DNA of 64,000 nucleotides from Hyphomicrobium sp. CS1BSMeth3 (GTDB taxonomy: Bacteria > Pseudomonadota > Alphaproteobacteria > Rhizobiales > Hyphomicrobiaceae), in contig NZ_FPEI01000006.1 in assembly GCF_900117415.1 (NCBI RefSeq), positions 2,294,001-2,358,000 on the forward strand, in the 5' to 3' direction. Below the pieces are notes generated by a model, which had not been told where the DNA came from, searched no databases, and was given only the letters and a program-made list of their open reading frames with translations. The position numbers were made by a program, and so were the translations under genes. Below are positions 7,519 through 16,017 of the stretch, one piece after another (the stretch's first letter is position 1; each line of letters starts with the position of its first letter).

Positions 7519-10427
7519 AGCCACTCTGGCGGCGGATCGCCGAGACGCCGCTCGCCTTTGATGCGCGCCTTGCAGAGGACCGGCTCGCAGAGCTCGAAGC
7601 AGCGGCGCACGCGTCGCTCGCACCGCTACTCGCCGAACCTGCCGTGCGTGATCTCCTCGCCGGCACCCTCGGAAGCTCGCCCTATCTCGCCGGCCTCATC
7701 CTGCGCGATCCCGCACGCCTCGCGCGCATTCTCGATACGGCCCCTGAGTTGCACATGACAGACCTCGGCCATGCGCTCGAGGCCGATATGCTGGCGGCCG
7801 CGACGCCCGCCGACGCCATGCGCATCCTGCGCCAGTACAAGACCGAGGTTGCGCTCCTCGTCGCCCTAGCCGATCTCGGCGGCGTCTGGCCCGTGATGAC
7901 CGTCACCGGCGCGCTCAGCGATGCCGCCGACGCGACCACCACCGCCGCCGTCCGTTTTCTCTTCAATGCCGCGATCGCCAAGGGCGACTGGCTCGCCACC
8001 GCCGGGCCGCACGCGGAAGCCAATTCCGGCTACATCGTCCTCGGCATGGGCAAGCACGGCGCGCGCGAGCTCAACTACTCGAGCGACATCGATCTCATCG
8101 TCTTCTACGAGCCGGAGCTCGTGAATCTGCGCGCCGGCCTCGAGCCGCTCGCGTTCTTCGTCCGCATGACACGCGACCTCGTCCGCTTCATGCAGGAGCG
8201 CACGGGCGACGGCTATGTTTTCCGGACAGACCTGCGCCTGCGCCCCGATCCCGGCGCCACGCAGGTCGCGATCTCGACCAATGCTGCGCTCAATTACTAC
8301 GAGAGCTTCGGCCAGAACTGGGAGCGCGCCGCCATGATCAAGGCGCGCGCCGTCGCCGGCGACATTCCCGCCGGCGTGGCGTTCGTCAAGGAGCTCGCGC
8401 CGTTCGTCTGGCGCAAGTATCTCGACTTCGCCGCGATCGCCGACATCCACGCCATGAAGCGCCAGATCCACGCCTTCAAGGGCTTTGGCGAGATCGGCGT
8501 TGCCGGCCACAACATCAAGGTCGGGCGCGGCGGCATTCGCGAGATCGAGTTCTTCGCGCAGACCCAGCAGCTCATTGCGGGCGGCCGACAGCCGGATCTC
8601 CGCGAGCCGGATACGCTCGGCGCGCTCGCTCATCTCGTCGATCGCGGCTGGATCAAGCCTGAAGTGCGCGACGACCTCACCGACAGCTATCTCTTCCTGC
8701 GCCGCATCGAGCACAGGCTGCAGATGATCGCCGACGAGCAGACACAGACACTGCCCGCCGACGCCGAGGGCCTGCTGCGCCTCTCTCGCTTCTCGGGCTT
8801 CCCGGACACTGCCGCGTTCTCCGCCGCCCTCGTCGCGCATCTCGAGCGCGTGCAGCGCCACTACGGCGCCCTCTTCGAGGACGTGCCGGAGCTCACGCGC
8901 GGCAATGCCAACATGGTCTTCGCCGGCGAGCAGGATGATCCCGGCACCGTCGAGGCGCTCACCCGCATGGGCTACAAACGGCCTTCGGATATCATCGGCG
9001 CCGTGCGCGGCTGGCACCACGGCCGCTATCAGGCCGTGCGCACGCCACGCGCCCGCGAGTTGCTCACCGAAGTGCAGCCGACCCTCATCGAGGCGCTTTC
9101 ACGCACCAGCGATCCCGATCAGGCCTTTCTCGGCTTCGATCGCTTTCTCTCGCAGCTCCCTTCGGGCGTGCAGCTCTTCTCGCTTCTGCGCAACAACCCG
9201 CGCCTTCTCCGCCTCGTCGCCGACATCATGGGCTCGGCGCCGCGTCTCGCACGCATCATGAGCCGGCGGCGCCGCGTGCTCGATGCCGTCCTCGACCCGG
9301 GCTTCTTCGGGAGCCTGCCCGATGCGGATGCGCTCGCCCGCATTGTCGATGCCGAGATCGACGCGACCGCCGACTATCAGGAAGCCCTCGACCGCGCGCG
9401 CATTGTCGGCAGCGAGCAGGCCTTCCTGATCGGCGTTCGTGTGCTCTCAGGGACGATTACGGCAGCACAAGCGGGCGGCGCTTATGCCGCGCTCGCCGAG
9501 CACCTGATCGCGGCGCTACAGCGGCAGGTCGAGCGCGAAATCGTCGCCCAGAGCGGCCATGTTGCCGGCGGCGCTGCCTCCGTGGTCGCCATGGGCAAGC
9601 TCGGCGGATGCGAGATGACGGCCGCCTCCGATCTCGACCTCATTCTCGTCTATGACTTCGATCCGGCCATCCAGCAGTCCGATGGCCCGCGGCCGCTCGC
9701 CCCGAGCCAGTACTTCACGCGCTTCACGCAGCGCCTGATCACCGCCCTCTCCTCGCCGACGGCGGAAGGTGCGCTCTATGAGGTGGACATGCGTCTGCGG
9801 CCCTCAGGCCAGAAGGGGCCCGTCGCAACGCAGCTCTCGAGCTTCGAGCACTATCAGGAGAACGAGGCCTGGACCTGGGAGCACATGGCGCTCACCCGCG
9901 CCCGCGTCATCTCGGGGCCGCCCGAGCTTCGCGCCCGTGTCGAGGCTGCCATACGCCGCGCGCTCGTCAGGCCCCGCGATCGTGCAGAGCTCGTTGCCGA
10001 CGTGCGCGATATGCGGGAGCGCATCGCCAAGGAAAAAGGCACGGAGGACATCTGGGAGCTGAAGCAGGTCCGTGGCGGCCTGGTCGACATCGAGTTCATC
10101 GCCCAGTTCCTCCAGCTCGCGCACGCCGATGCCCATCCCGAGGTGCTCGACCAGAACACCATCAATGCGCTCAAAAAGCTTGCCGCGGCAGGACTTTTGA
10201 GCACGCCTCATGCCGACATCCTGCTTCCCGCGGCGAGGCTGGTGCACAATCTGACCGAGGTGCTGCGGCTCTGCCTGGACGGCCCGTTCGACCCATCCAA
10301 GGCCCCGGACGGCCTTCGCGAGCTGCTGAGCCGGGCCGGCGACGCACCCGATTTCACGCGCCTCGAGGCGTCGCTCCGCACGACCCTCGCGGACGTCGCC
10401 GGGCTCTTTGACGAGATCGTTTCCTGA
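7494..10427 (+). CDS. glnE: Bifunctional glutamine synthetase adenylyltransferase/deadenylyltransferase
   Basis: 977 residues, typical GlnE length. Adenylylates and deadenylylates glutamine synthetase in response to PII and glutamine. Two nucleotidyltransferase domains are visible. The deadenylylating one has GMGKHGARELNYSSDIDLIV (about residues 182-201). The adenylylating one has AMGKLGGCEMTAASDLDLIL (about 698-717). Each contains the G-S-x-D-x-D-type metal-binding pair (SSDIDLI and ASDLDLI). The ATG at 7494 lies inside the kinase gene with AAGGA upstream. Long antisense open frames over this gene are codon-bias artefacts. Confidence 0.97.
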   Translation: MAEGAGQLKPLWRRIAETPLAFDARLAEDRLAELEAAAHASLAPLLAEPAVRDLLAGTLGSSPYLAGLILRDPARLARILDTAPELHMTDLGHALEADMLAAATPADAMRILRQYKTEVALLVALADLGGVWPVMTVTGALSDAADATTTAAVRFLFNAAIAKGDWLATAGPHAEANSGYIVLGMGKHGARELNYSSDIDLIVFYEPELVNLRAGLEPLAFFVRMTRDLVRFMQERTGDGYVFRTDLRLRPDPGATQVAISTNAALNYYESFGQNWERAAMIKARAVAGDIPAGVAFVKELAPFVWRKYLDFAAIADIHAMKRQIHAFKGFGEIGVAGHNIKVGRGGIREIEFFAQTQQLIAGGRQPDLREPDTLGALAHLVDRGWIKPEVRDDLTDSYLFLRRIEHRLQMIADEQTQTLPADAEGLLRLSRFSGFPDTAAFSAALVAHLERVQRHYGALFEDVPELTRGNANMVFAGEQDDPGTVEALTRMGYKRPSDIIGAVRGWHHGRYQAVRTPRARELLTEVQPTLIEALSRTSDPDQAFLGFDRFLSQLPSGVQLFSLLRNNPRLLRLVADIMGSAPRLARIMSRRRRVLDAVLDPGFFGSLPDADALARIVDAEIDATADYQEALDRARIVGSEQAFLIGVRVLSGTITAAQAGGAYAALAEHLIAALQRQVEREIVAQSGHVAGGAASVVAMGKLGGCEMTAASDLDLILVYDFDPAIQQSDGPRPLAPSQYFTRFTQRLITALSSPTAEGALYEVDMRLRPSGQKGPVATQLSSFEHYQENEAWTWEHMALTRARVISGPPELRARVEAAIRRALVRPRDRAELVADVRDMRERIAKEKGTEDIWELKQVRGGLVDIEFIAQFLQLAHADAHPEVLDQNTINALKKLAAAGLLSTPHADILLPAARLVHNLTEVLRLCLDGPFDPSKAPDGLRELLSRAGDAPDFTRLEASLRTTLADVAGLFDEIVS

Positions 10428-10484
10428 ACACTGGTCAATGGCTGACATGATACGGCGACGGATTTCCCCGCCGTGCCGCGTTCC

Positions 10485-10515
10485 ACTCCTCGAAAGTACT
10501 TCGAACTCGAGGAGT
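10485..10515 (+). promoter_or_regulatory. 5'-UTR hairpin that sequesters the Shine-Dalgarno of the EF-hand gene
   Basis: Perfect 9-base arms ACTCCTCGA (10485-10493) and TCGAGGAGT (10507-10515) with a 13-base spacer. The ribosome-binding sequence GAGGAG (10509-10514), 8 bases before the ATG at 10523, lies entirely in the 3' arm. Folding of the mRNA would therefore hide it. A second, imperfect dyad (TCGAAAGTACTTCGA) occupies the loop region and could form an alternative pairing. Confidence 0.5.
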
Positions 10516-10522
10516 TCCCTAA

Positions 10523-11470
10523 ATGTCCAAGAAGAAGGTGCTCATCGTCGCGGCCGTGCTGGTCGCTGGCGGTGCGGCCATTGCGATCTCGGCCCCCGGC
10601 GACCGCGGGCACGGCCCAGGCGGCGGTATGGGCTGGTTCCAGGGCGAGGGTCGCCACGGCATGGGAGGCCCGTTCTCCGGCCGCTTCGGTCGTGAGCTGA
10701 CGCGCGAGGCCTTCGACGAGAAGGTGCGCGAGCAGTTCGCCCGCTTCGACCTGAACAGCGATGGCGTCATCGACGTTTCCGAGATCGAGGCCGCGCTCGC
10801 CAAGGGCAAGCATCGTGGCTTCCGCGAGCGCCGCACCGATCGTGATGGCGCCGCCAAGGGCGAAACCCGCGCCGACCGCTCCGTCACCAAGTCCGAGTAC
10901 CTCGACGAGGTGCGCCGCCGCTTTGCCCAGCTCGACCTCGACAACGACGGACGCATCACCGACGCCGACCTGCCCCCGCCGATGCGTGGCCGCGGTGTCC
11001 TCTCGCGCCTCGCGAGCGAGCAAGGGCCTGGCATGATGCGCGGCCAGCGTCAGGGTCCGCGTCTCGGCTTCCTGCGCGGCGCACAGGTCGACAAGGACGG
11101 CGGCATCCCGCTCGATGAGGTGATCAAGGTCGCCGGCGAGCGCTTCGACCGCATGGACCGCAACAAGGACGGCAAGCTCGACCGCGCGGACCGTGACGCC
11201 GCCCGCAAGGAGATGACCGACTACCGCGTGAAGCGCGTTCTCCACCGCTTCGGCGCCACCGACGGCAAGATCACCCGCGAGCAGGCGTTCAAGGTGGCGG
11301 GCGACATGTTCGAGCGGCTCGACCGCAACAAGGACGGCGTCATCTCGCGTGACGAGCGCCCGCGGGGCTGGGGCCGCCATCACGGCCAGCACGGCGAGCG
11401 CTTCTGGCGCGGACGCGACCGGGATCGGGGCGATGAGCGCGCCCCGGGCGGCGAAACGAAGAAGATATAG
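10523..11470 (+). CDS. Exported multi-EF-hand calcium-binding protein
   Basis: 315 residues with an N-terminal hydrophobic segment (about residues 6-24) acting as signal or anchor, so the protein is probably periplasmic. Four canonical 12-residue EF-hand loops are seen: 76-87 (DLNSDGVIDVSE), 138-149 (DLDNDGRITDAD), 212-223 (DRNKDGKLDRAD) and 267-278 (DRNKDGVISRDE). A degenerate loop lies near 190-198. Linkers and C-terminus are rich in Gly, Arg and His. It precedes the ECF sigma module with only 68 bases between, suggesting a role in calcium or metal signalling. Function beyond cation binding is inferred. Confidence 0.85.
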   Translation: MSKKKVLIVAAVLVAGGAAIAISAPGDRGHGPGGGMGWFQGEGRHGMGGPFSGRFGRELTREAFDEKVREQFARFDLNSDGVIDVSEIEAALAKGKHRGFRERRTDRDGAAKGETRADRSVTKSEYLDEVRRRFAQLDLDNDGRITDADLPPPMRGRGVLSRLASEQGPGMMRGQRQGPRLGFLRGAQVDKDGGIPLDEVIKVAGERFDRMDRNKDGKLDRADRDAARKEMTDYRVKRVLHRFGATDGKITREQAFKVAGDMFERLDRNKDGVISRDERPRGWGRHHGQHGERFWRGRDRDRGDERAPGGETKKI

Positions 11471-11485
11471 CAGTCGTCCCCCTAT

Positions 11486-11518
11486 TCCCGATCCCGGTGT
11501 CGCAGTCCGGGATCGGGA
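11486..11518 (+). terminator. Perfect 12-bp inter-cistronic hairpin
   Basis: TCCCGATCCCGG (11486-11497) pairs perfectly with CCGGGATCGGGA (11507-11518) across a 9-base loop. It sits between the EF-hand stop and the sigma-factor start. No T-run follows, so it may be an attenuator or mRNA-stabilising hairpin rather than a full intrinsic terminator. Confidence 0.6.
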
Positions 11519-11538
11519 CACGAAAAGGCGAGGCACAC

Positions 11539-12213
11539 ATGCGCGCGCTGAGCTACACTCCGATGGTTGGGACGACCGCGGGGAGCCGTTGCGTGACGCG
11601 CGCGCACGATAGCGGTCCGGGACCGGGAGACCGGCATGGACCGGGGGCGGGGACGGCAGCCGAGGAGGCGGCCGTTCTCGCACGCATTCGCGATGGCGAT
11701 GGCACCGCCTTCCGCGAGCTGATCGACCGCCACGTGGGCAGCCTGCTCGCGGTTGCGCGGCGCATGCTCAAGGTCGATGGCGATGCCGAGGACATCGTGC
11801 AGGAGGCGCTCGTGCGTGTCTGGCACAATGCCGGCACGCTCGAGCTCGGTCCCGGCGGTCTCAGGCCCTGGCTGCGGCGTGTGGTCACGAACCTCTGCCT
11901 CGACCACCTGCGCCGCCATCGGCTGACCAGCGTCGTCGCGGACGTACCCGAGACGCCCGAGCCCCCTGAGCAGGGCCGGGGCCTCGAGGAGGCGGATCTC
12001 GCGAAGCGCGTCGAAGCGGCGCTCTCCGCGCTCCCCGAGCGCCAGCGTGTCGCGTTGACGCTTTTCCACTACGAGGGCTTGAGCCAGATCGAGGTGGGAG
12101 AGGCGCTCGGGATATCGGATGAGGCGGTCGAGTCGCTGCTGGCCCGTGCCCGGCGCTCGCTCAAGGCGGCATTGAAGGACGAGTGGCGGCAACTGCTGCC
12201 CGACGGCGAGTAA
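11539..12213 (+). CDS. ECF-type RNA polymerase sigma factor
   Basis: About 224 residues. Region 2 includes FRELIDRHVGSLLAVARRML and DAEDIVQEALVRVWHNA. Region 4 includes LPERQRVALTLFHYEGLSQI and the helix-turn-helix LGISDEAVESLLARARRSL. The start at 11539 has GGCGAGG upstream; a GTG 14 codons earlier and an ATG 8 codons later (11563) remain possible because the first 40 residues are low-complexity. It is followed by a membrane protein and a metal-sensor-like protein, the usual order sigma, anti-sigma, periplasmic sensor. Probably held inactive by the next gene's product. Confidence 0.88.
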   Translation: MRALSYTPMVGTTAGSRCVTRAHDSGPGPGDRHGPGAGTAAEEAAVLARIRDGDGTAFRELIDRHVGSLLAVARRMLKVDGDAEDIVQEALVRVWHNAGTLELGPGGLRPWLRRVVTNLCLDHLRRHRLTSVVADVPETPEPPEQGRGLEEADLAKRVEAALSALPERQRVALTLFHYEGLSQIEVGEALGISDEAVESLLARARRSLKAALKDEWRQLLPDGE

Positions 12214-12243
12214 GAACTGACTGGAAGAGGCGGAGCGCGACAT

Positions 12244-12885
12244 GTGCTTCGAAGGATGATGACGAGCGAGAAAAGGCTTGCCGAGCTTACGGCTTTCGAG
12301 AACGTGCTCGACACGTTCGGTGGAAACTCCGCGCGCTGGCCCGCTGAGAAGCGGGAGCGGCTGATGAGCCTTGCCGCCTCCGATGCCGAGGCCGGACGGC
12401 TGCTGCGCGAAGCCAAGGCGCTCGACACTGTCCTCGCCCATGCCGCCGGCCCCCCGGTCGGCGAAACGAAGGCGCTCGCCGACCGCATTGCCGCGGCAGT
12501 CGCAAATACGGCTCCCGGTCAATCGCCGGGCAAGACCGCGCACGCCGAGCGGCAGACGGGCGGCAGCACGCCCTCGTCGGAGAATACCTCGGGCGTCGTC
12601 ATCGCCTGGCCGCGCGGCGCGGGCGAGAACCCGCGCGTGGCGGCGCAGGCCGGAGCACTTACGGGATCCGTGCCGCAGCGTGAGCGCTTTTCGAGCGGCT
12701 GGCGGACGGCGGCATTGCTCGCCGCTTCGCTGGTGGCAGGCATCTTCGTCGGCGTCGCGGATCTCGTGCCGTCCGAGGTCACGCAGATCGTCGCCAGCGC
12801 CACGACGGGCACCGAAACACCTCAGGCGCTTGCCTTCCTCAGTGGTGAGGGTCTCCTCGAGATCATCGAGGAGGAGTTCCTATGA
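12244..12885 (+). CDS. Single-pass membrane protein, candidate anti-sigma factor
   Basis: 213 residues from a GTG start preceded by GGCGGAG at good spacing. The N-terminal cytoplasmic part is helical (FENVLDTFGGNSARWPAEKR, about 19-38), as in alphaproteobacterial anti-sigma partners. One membrane helix lies at about 154-172 (RTAALLAASLVAGIFVGVA), with a short acidic periplasmic tail. No zinc-binding H-x3-C-x2-C motif is seen. Its role is inferred from position 30 bases after the ECF sigma gene. The stop overlaps the next ATG by 4 bases. Confidence 0.6.
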   Translation: MLRRMMTSEKRLAELTAFENVLDTFGGNSARWPAEKRERLMSLAASDAEAGRLLREAKALDTVLAHAAGPPVGETKALADRIAAAVANTAPGQSPGKTAHAERQTGGSTPSSENTSGVVIAWPRGAGENPRVAAQAGALTGSVPQRERFSSGWRTAALLAASLVAGIFVGVADLVPSEVTQIVASATTGTETPQALAFLSGEGLLEIIEEEFL

Positions 12886-13454
12886 TCCTGCGGCCGAGAG
12901 AGACGCGGGTCGTTCGGCGCATACCGAAGTGGCTGCTCGTCGTGCTCGTCGTCTCCCTGCTCCTCAATGGTCTTGTCGTCGGTGCCATCGCCTCGCGGTG
13001 GCACGCGATGCATGCCATGCCGCCGGCCCTCGGCTCCTCGTCCAATGCCCACCTCTTCGGCTTTGCCGTCACGTTGCCGGCCGAGCGGCGCCTCGAGGTC
13101 TGGAGCTCCGTCGAGAAGGATCGCGCCGCCATCCGGCCGCTGCGCCAGGCCGTGCATGACGCGCGCGATGCGACCCGCAAGGCCCTGCTCGCCGAGCCCT
13201 TTGACCCCGCGCAGTATGCAGCAGCGCAGAAGCGCCTGTTCGACGCCGAGCAGGAAATGCGCCTCCGTGGCCTCGATGTCGTCCAAGCCATTGCCCAGCG
13301 CCTGACACCGGCCGAGCGGGCCGCATTCGCCCGCTGGGAGGACGAGGATCGCTCCCGGCGCCGGGCTTTCTGGCGTCGGATGCGGGGCGGAGAGGAGGAG
13401 CGGCCCAACCGGCCCAGTGAGCGTGGCGCTCGCACCGAGCAGATCAAGAACTGA
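12882..13454 (+). CDS. Periplasmic heavy-metal-sensor-like protein (Metal_resist/CnrX-like)
   Basis: 190 residues. One N-terminal membrane helix (about 17-39, WLLVVLVVSLLLNGLVVGAI) is followed by a periplasmic helical domain with LTPAERAAFARWEDEDRSRR, typical of the Metal_resist/Spy/CnrX group of four-helix hairpins. It is Arg/Glu-rich at the C-terminus and coupled to the preceding candidate anti-sigma gene by an ATGA overlap. By analogy with CnrYXH it may sense periplasmic metal and release the sigma factor. The His-Met pair WHAMHAMPP just after the helix could be a metal ligand. Confidence 0.65.
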   Translation: MILRPRETRVVRRIPKWLLVVLVVSLLLNGLVVGAIASRWHAMHAMPPALGSSSNAHLFGFAVTLPAERRLEVWSSVEKDRAAIRPLRQAVHDARDATRKALLAEPFDPAQYAAAQKRLFDAEQEMRLRGLDVVQAIAQRLTPAERAAFARWEDEDRSRRRAFWRRMRGGEEERPNRPSERGARTEQIKN

Positions 13455-13576
13455 AGAGGTTCCCCTCCGGCGATTTCTTAAGAGTCCGTAAAGACCATCA
13501 CGCGCTCCATTCAGCGAAACTAAAGCAATAGTCGCCATAGTTCCCCACACCTGCGTCCAGGGGAGTGAGTGGCGTT

Positions 13577-15874
13577 ATGGAATACGTTGCCGGTCAAATC
13601 GCGCGGCTGCGCCAGTCATGGACCGCCGGCGATACGCGCCTCGTTCTTTGGACATTCACGGCGACGCTCTTTCTTTCCGCCGTCCTCCTCTTTTCCGTCC
13701 AGCCGATGTTCGCGAAGATGGTGCTGCCCAAGCTCGGCGGCTCGCCATCGGTCTGGGCCGTCTCGATGTGCTTCTTCCAGGCCATGCTGCTGGCCGGCTA
13801 CTGCTACGCGCATCTGCTGAACCGCTACCTGCCGCAGCGCCTCATTCCGATTGCCCATATGGCGGTGCTCGCGCTCGCCATGTTCGCGCTCCCAATCGGC
13901 CTCTCGGAGAGCCGTGCCGAGCCGCCGGCCGGAGATGCCTACGGCTGGCTGATAGTGACCCTCGCCCTGGGCGTCGGCCTGCCGTTCTTCGCCGTCTCAG
14001 CCAATGCGCCGCTTCTTCAGTCCTGGTTCGCGCGTACGGGGCACCCCCACGCCGGCGATCCCTATTTCCTGTATGGCGCATCCAATCTCGGCAGCCTTGC
14101 CGCGCTTCTCGCCTACCCGATCCTCATCGAGCCCTTCAGCGGACTGGCGCATCAGGCCGCGCTCTGGGCCGTGGGTTTCCTGGCTCTGGCGATGATGATC
14201 GCGCTCTGCGGGATGATGATGGTCACTGCGGCAAGCACGAATGGAGCACACGGCAGCTCCCTTGCGGCAGAAGCCCCCTCGCACCTCGATGCCCGCCAGC
14301 CGACCGTGGCACAGCGCGCAGGCTGGGTCGCGCTCGCATTCGTCCCCTCGGGCCTTCTCGTCGCCTTCACGAGCTACGTCACGACCGACATCGCGTCGGC
14401 GCCCTTCCTCTGGGTGCTCCCGCTCGCGATGTTTCTCGCGACCTTCATCCTCGTGTTCCGCGACAAGCCCTATATCCCGCATCGCTGGATGCTCGTGCTC
14501 CAGCCGATCGCGACGATCGTGGTGCTGCTTGGCATATCGCTCGTCGGAAATCGCGGATGGCAGGTCGCCTCGATGGGCGGCACCTTGGCCTTCTTCGTCG
14601 CCACCATGGTGTGCCACCGCGAGCTTTTCGAGCGGCGCCCCGCGAGCCGGTATCTGACCGAGTTCTATTTGTGGATGTCGCTTGGTGGCGTGCTCGGGGG
14701 CATGTTCGCCGCTCTCATCGCACCCCAAATCTTCAGCACCATCTGGGAGTATCCGCTGCTGCTCGTGCTCGCCATGGCGTGCCGCCCCGGCATGAGTGCG
14801 CGCATTTCCGGCAGCGAAGCGCGCGAGCTTGCGGTGGTTTGCGCGGCAGGCGTCGCGGCCATGACGTTGCTGGCGTTTCTGCAAGGACGTGGCCTTCTGC
14901 TCGTGCCGAACGCCGTGCTGAGCCTCCTCGTTCTGCTCGGTTTCGGCTCGCTCTGCGTCCTGCAGCGCGACAAGGCACTGCGCCAGTTCGCCTATGCGGT
15001 CATGACCGCGCTCACGCTCGTCATTCTGCCATCCCAGATCAGCCGTGGTGAGGCAGAGCGCAGCTTCTTTGGCACGCATCGCGTCACGACGACGGGCGAC
15101 GGCAAGGTGCGCATGCTCCTTCATGGCACGACGCTGCACGGTGCCGATCGCCTCATTGCTGAGGACGGCTCTCCCGTACAGCAGCCCGTGCCGATGACCT
15201 ACTACCACCCCGAGAGCCCGATGGCGCTCGGCGCTGAAGTCATGCGCAATGGCAAGAGCTCGGCAGGCCCTGTCCGCGTCGGCATCGTCGGCCTCGGCTC
15301 AGGCGCGATGGCCTGCAATGCGCGCGCCGGCGAACAATGGCGCTTCTACGAGATCGACCCCGTCGTCGTGCGCATTGCGAGAGATGCGACGCGCTTTCGC
15401 TACCTGTCGTCCTGCCAGCCGGAGGCCGACATCGTTCTCGGCGATGCACGGCTCACCCTCGCGAAGGAGCCGTCAGCGCGGTTCGACTATCTGGTCATCG
15501 ACGCATTCTCGTCGGACGCCGTTCCGGTCCATCTGCTGACGGTCGAAGCGCTCAATCTCTATCTCGACAAGCTCTCGCCTGACGGCCTGCTCGCGCTGCA
15601 CGTATCCAATCGCCACCTGGATCTTGTCTCGGTCGCGACCGCCGTCACCAGCGCCGTGCCCGGCCTGCACACCGCTGTTGCTACCGACAAGCAAACAGGT
15701 CAGGGGTTCGACCGCACGAGCTCCCAAGTCGTCCTGGTCAGCAGATCACCGGCCACGATCGAACGCGTCCTTGCCTTGCCGTTCGCCAAGCCCACGAAGC
15801 CGTCAGCCCTGCGCCCCTGGACGGACGACTACTCGGACATCCTGGGTGCGATCTGGCAGAGGTACGGGCGATAG
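13577..15874 (+). CDS. Polytopic membrane protein fused to a spermidine-synthase-like domain
   Basis: 765 residues. The first 480 or so contain about a dozen hydrophobic helices (for example LWTFTATLFLSAVLLFSVQP and TLALGVGLPFFAVSANAPL). The C-terminal part is a Rossmann methyltransferase/polyamine-synthase fold: VRVGIVGLGSGAMACNARAG, YEIDPVVVRIAR and VLGDARLTLAKE followed by DYLVIDAFSSDAVPVHLLT. Fusions of this type are widespread and annotated as fused spermidine synthases; true polyamine activity is unproven. The ATG at 13577 is 11 bases after GGGGAG; a GTG four codons earlier is possible. Confidence 0.85.
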   Translation: MEYVAGQIARLRQSWTAGDTRLVLWTFTATLFLSAVLLFSVQPMFAKMVLPKLGGSPSVWAVSMCFFQAMLLAGYCYAHLLNRYLPQRLIPIAHMAVLALAMFALPIGLSESRAEPPAGDAYGWLIVTLALGVGLPFFAVSANAPLLQSWFARTGHPHAGDPYFLYGASNLGSLAALLAYPILIEPFSGLAHQAALWAVGFLALAMMIALCGMMMVTAASTNGAHGSSLAAEAPSHLDARQPTVAQRAGWVALAFVPSGLLVAFTSYVTTDIASAPFLWVLPLAMFLATFILVFRDKPYIPHRWMLVLQPIATIVVLLGISLVGNRGWQVASMGGTLAFFVATMVCHRELFERRPASRYLTEFYLWMSLGGVLGGMFAALIAPQIFSTIWEYPLLLVLAMACRPGMSARISGSEARELAVVCAAGVAAMTLLAFLQGRGLLLVPNAVLSLLVLLGFGSLCVLQRDKALRQFAYAVMTALTLVILPSQISRGEAERSFFGTHRVTTTGDGKVRMLLHGTTLHGADRLIAEDGSPVQQPVPMTYYHPESPMALGAEVMRNGKSSAGPVRVGIVGLGSGAMACNARAGEQWRFYEIDPVVVRIARDATRFRYLSSCQPEADIVLGDARLTLAKEPSARFDYLVIDAFSSDAVPVHLLTVEALNLYLDKLSPDGLLALHVSNRHLDLVSVATAVTSAVPGLHTAVATDKQTGQGFDRTSSQVVLVSRSPATIERVLALPFAKPTKPSALRPWTDDYSDILGAIWQRYGR

Positions 15875-15938
15875 GTGTGCTACGGGCGCCAGGCACTGGC
15901 GCTCATCAACCAGCAGCACGCGCGGTGCTCGCGAGAGC

Positions 15939-15982
15939 GTTGCTTGACAAGTCCTCTCCTGCGGCCCACCGAGGAAGCAACG
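15939..15982 (+). promoter_or_regulatory. Long interrupted hairpin upstream of HAD gene
   Basis: CGTTGCTT (15939-15946) is complementary to AAGCAACG (15975-15982), and inside it TCCTC (15952-15956) pairs with GAGGA (15971-15975). The result is a long stem with a six-base bulge and a GC-rich loop. It ends 35 bases before the GTG of the next gene. It could be a terminator for the preceding gene or a leader element. Confidence 0.35.
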
Positions 15983-16017
15983 CCCGGATTTCTCCGGCGA
16001 TCGCTTGGGAGAGCAAC

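Noticed and set aside
7866-9020. Long minus-strand open frame opposite glnE
   Set aside because: A shadow of codon bias in GC-rich DNA; glnE on the plus strand carries all conserved motifs. The same applies to long antisense frames over lptC-lptA (18071-20173) and the RND gene (26412-28136).
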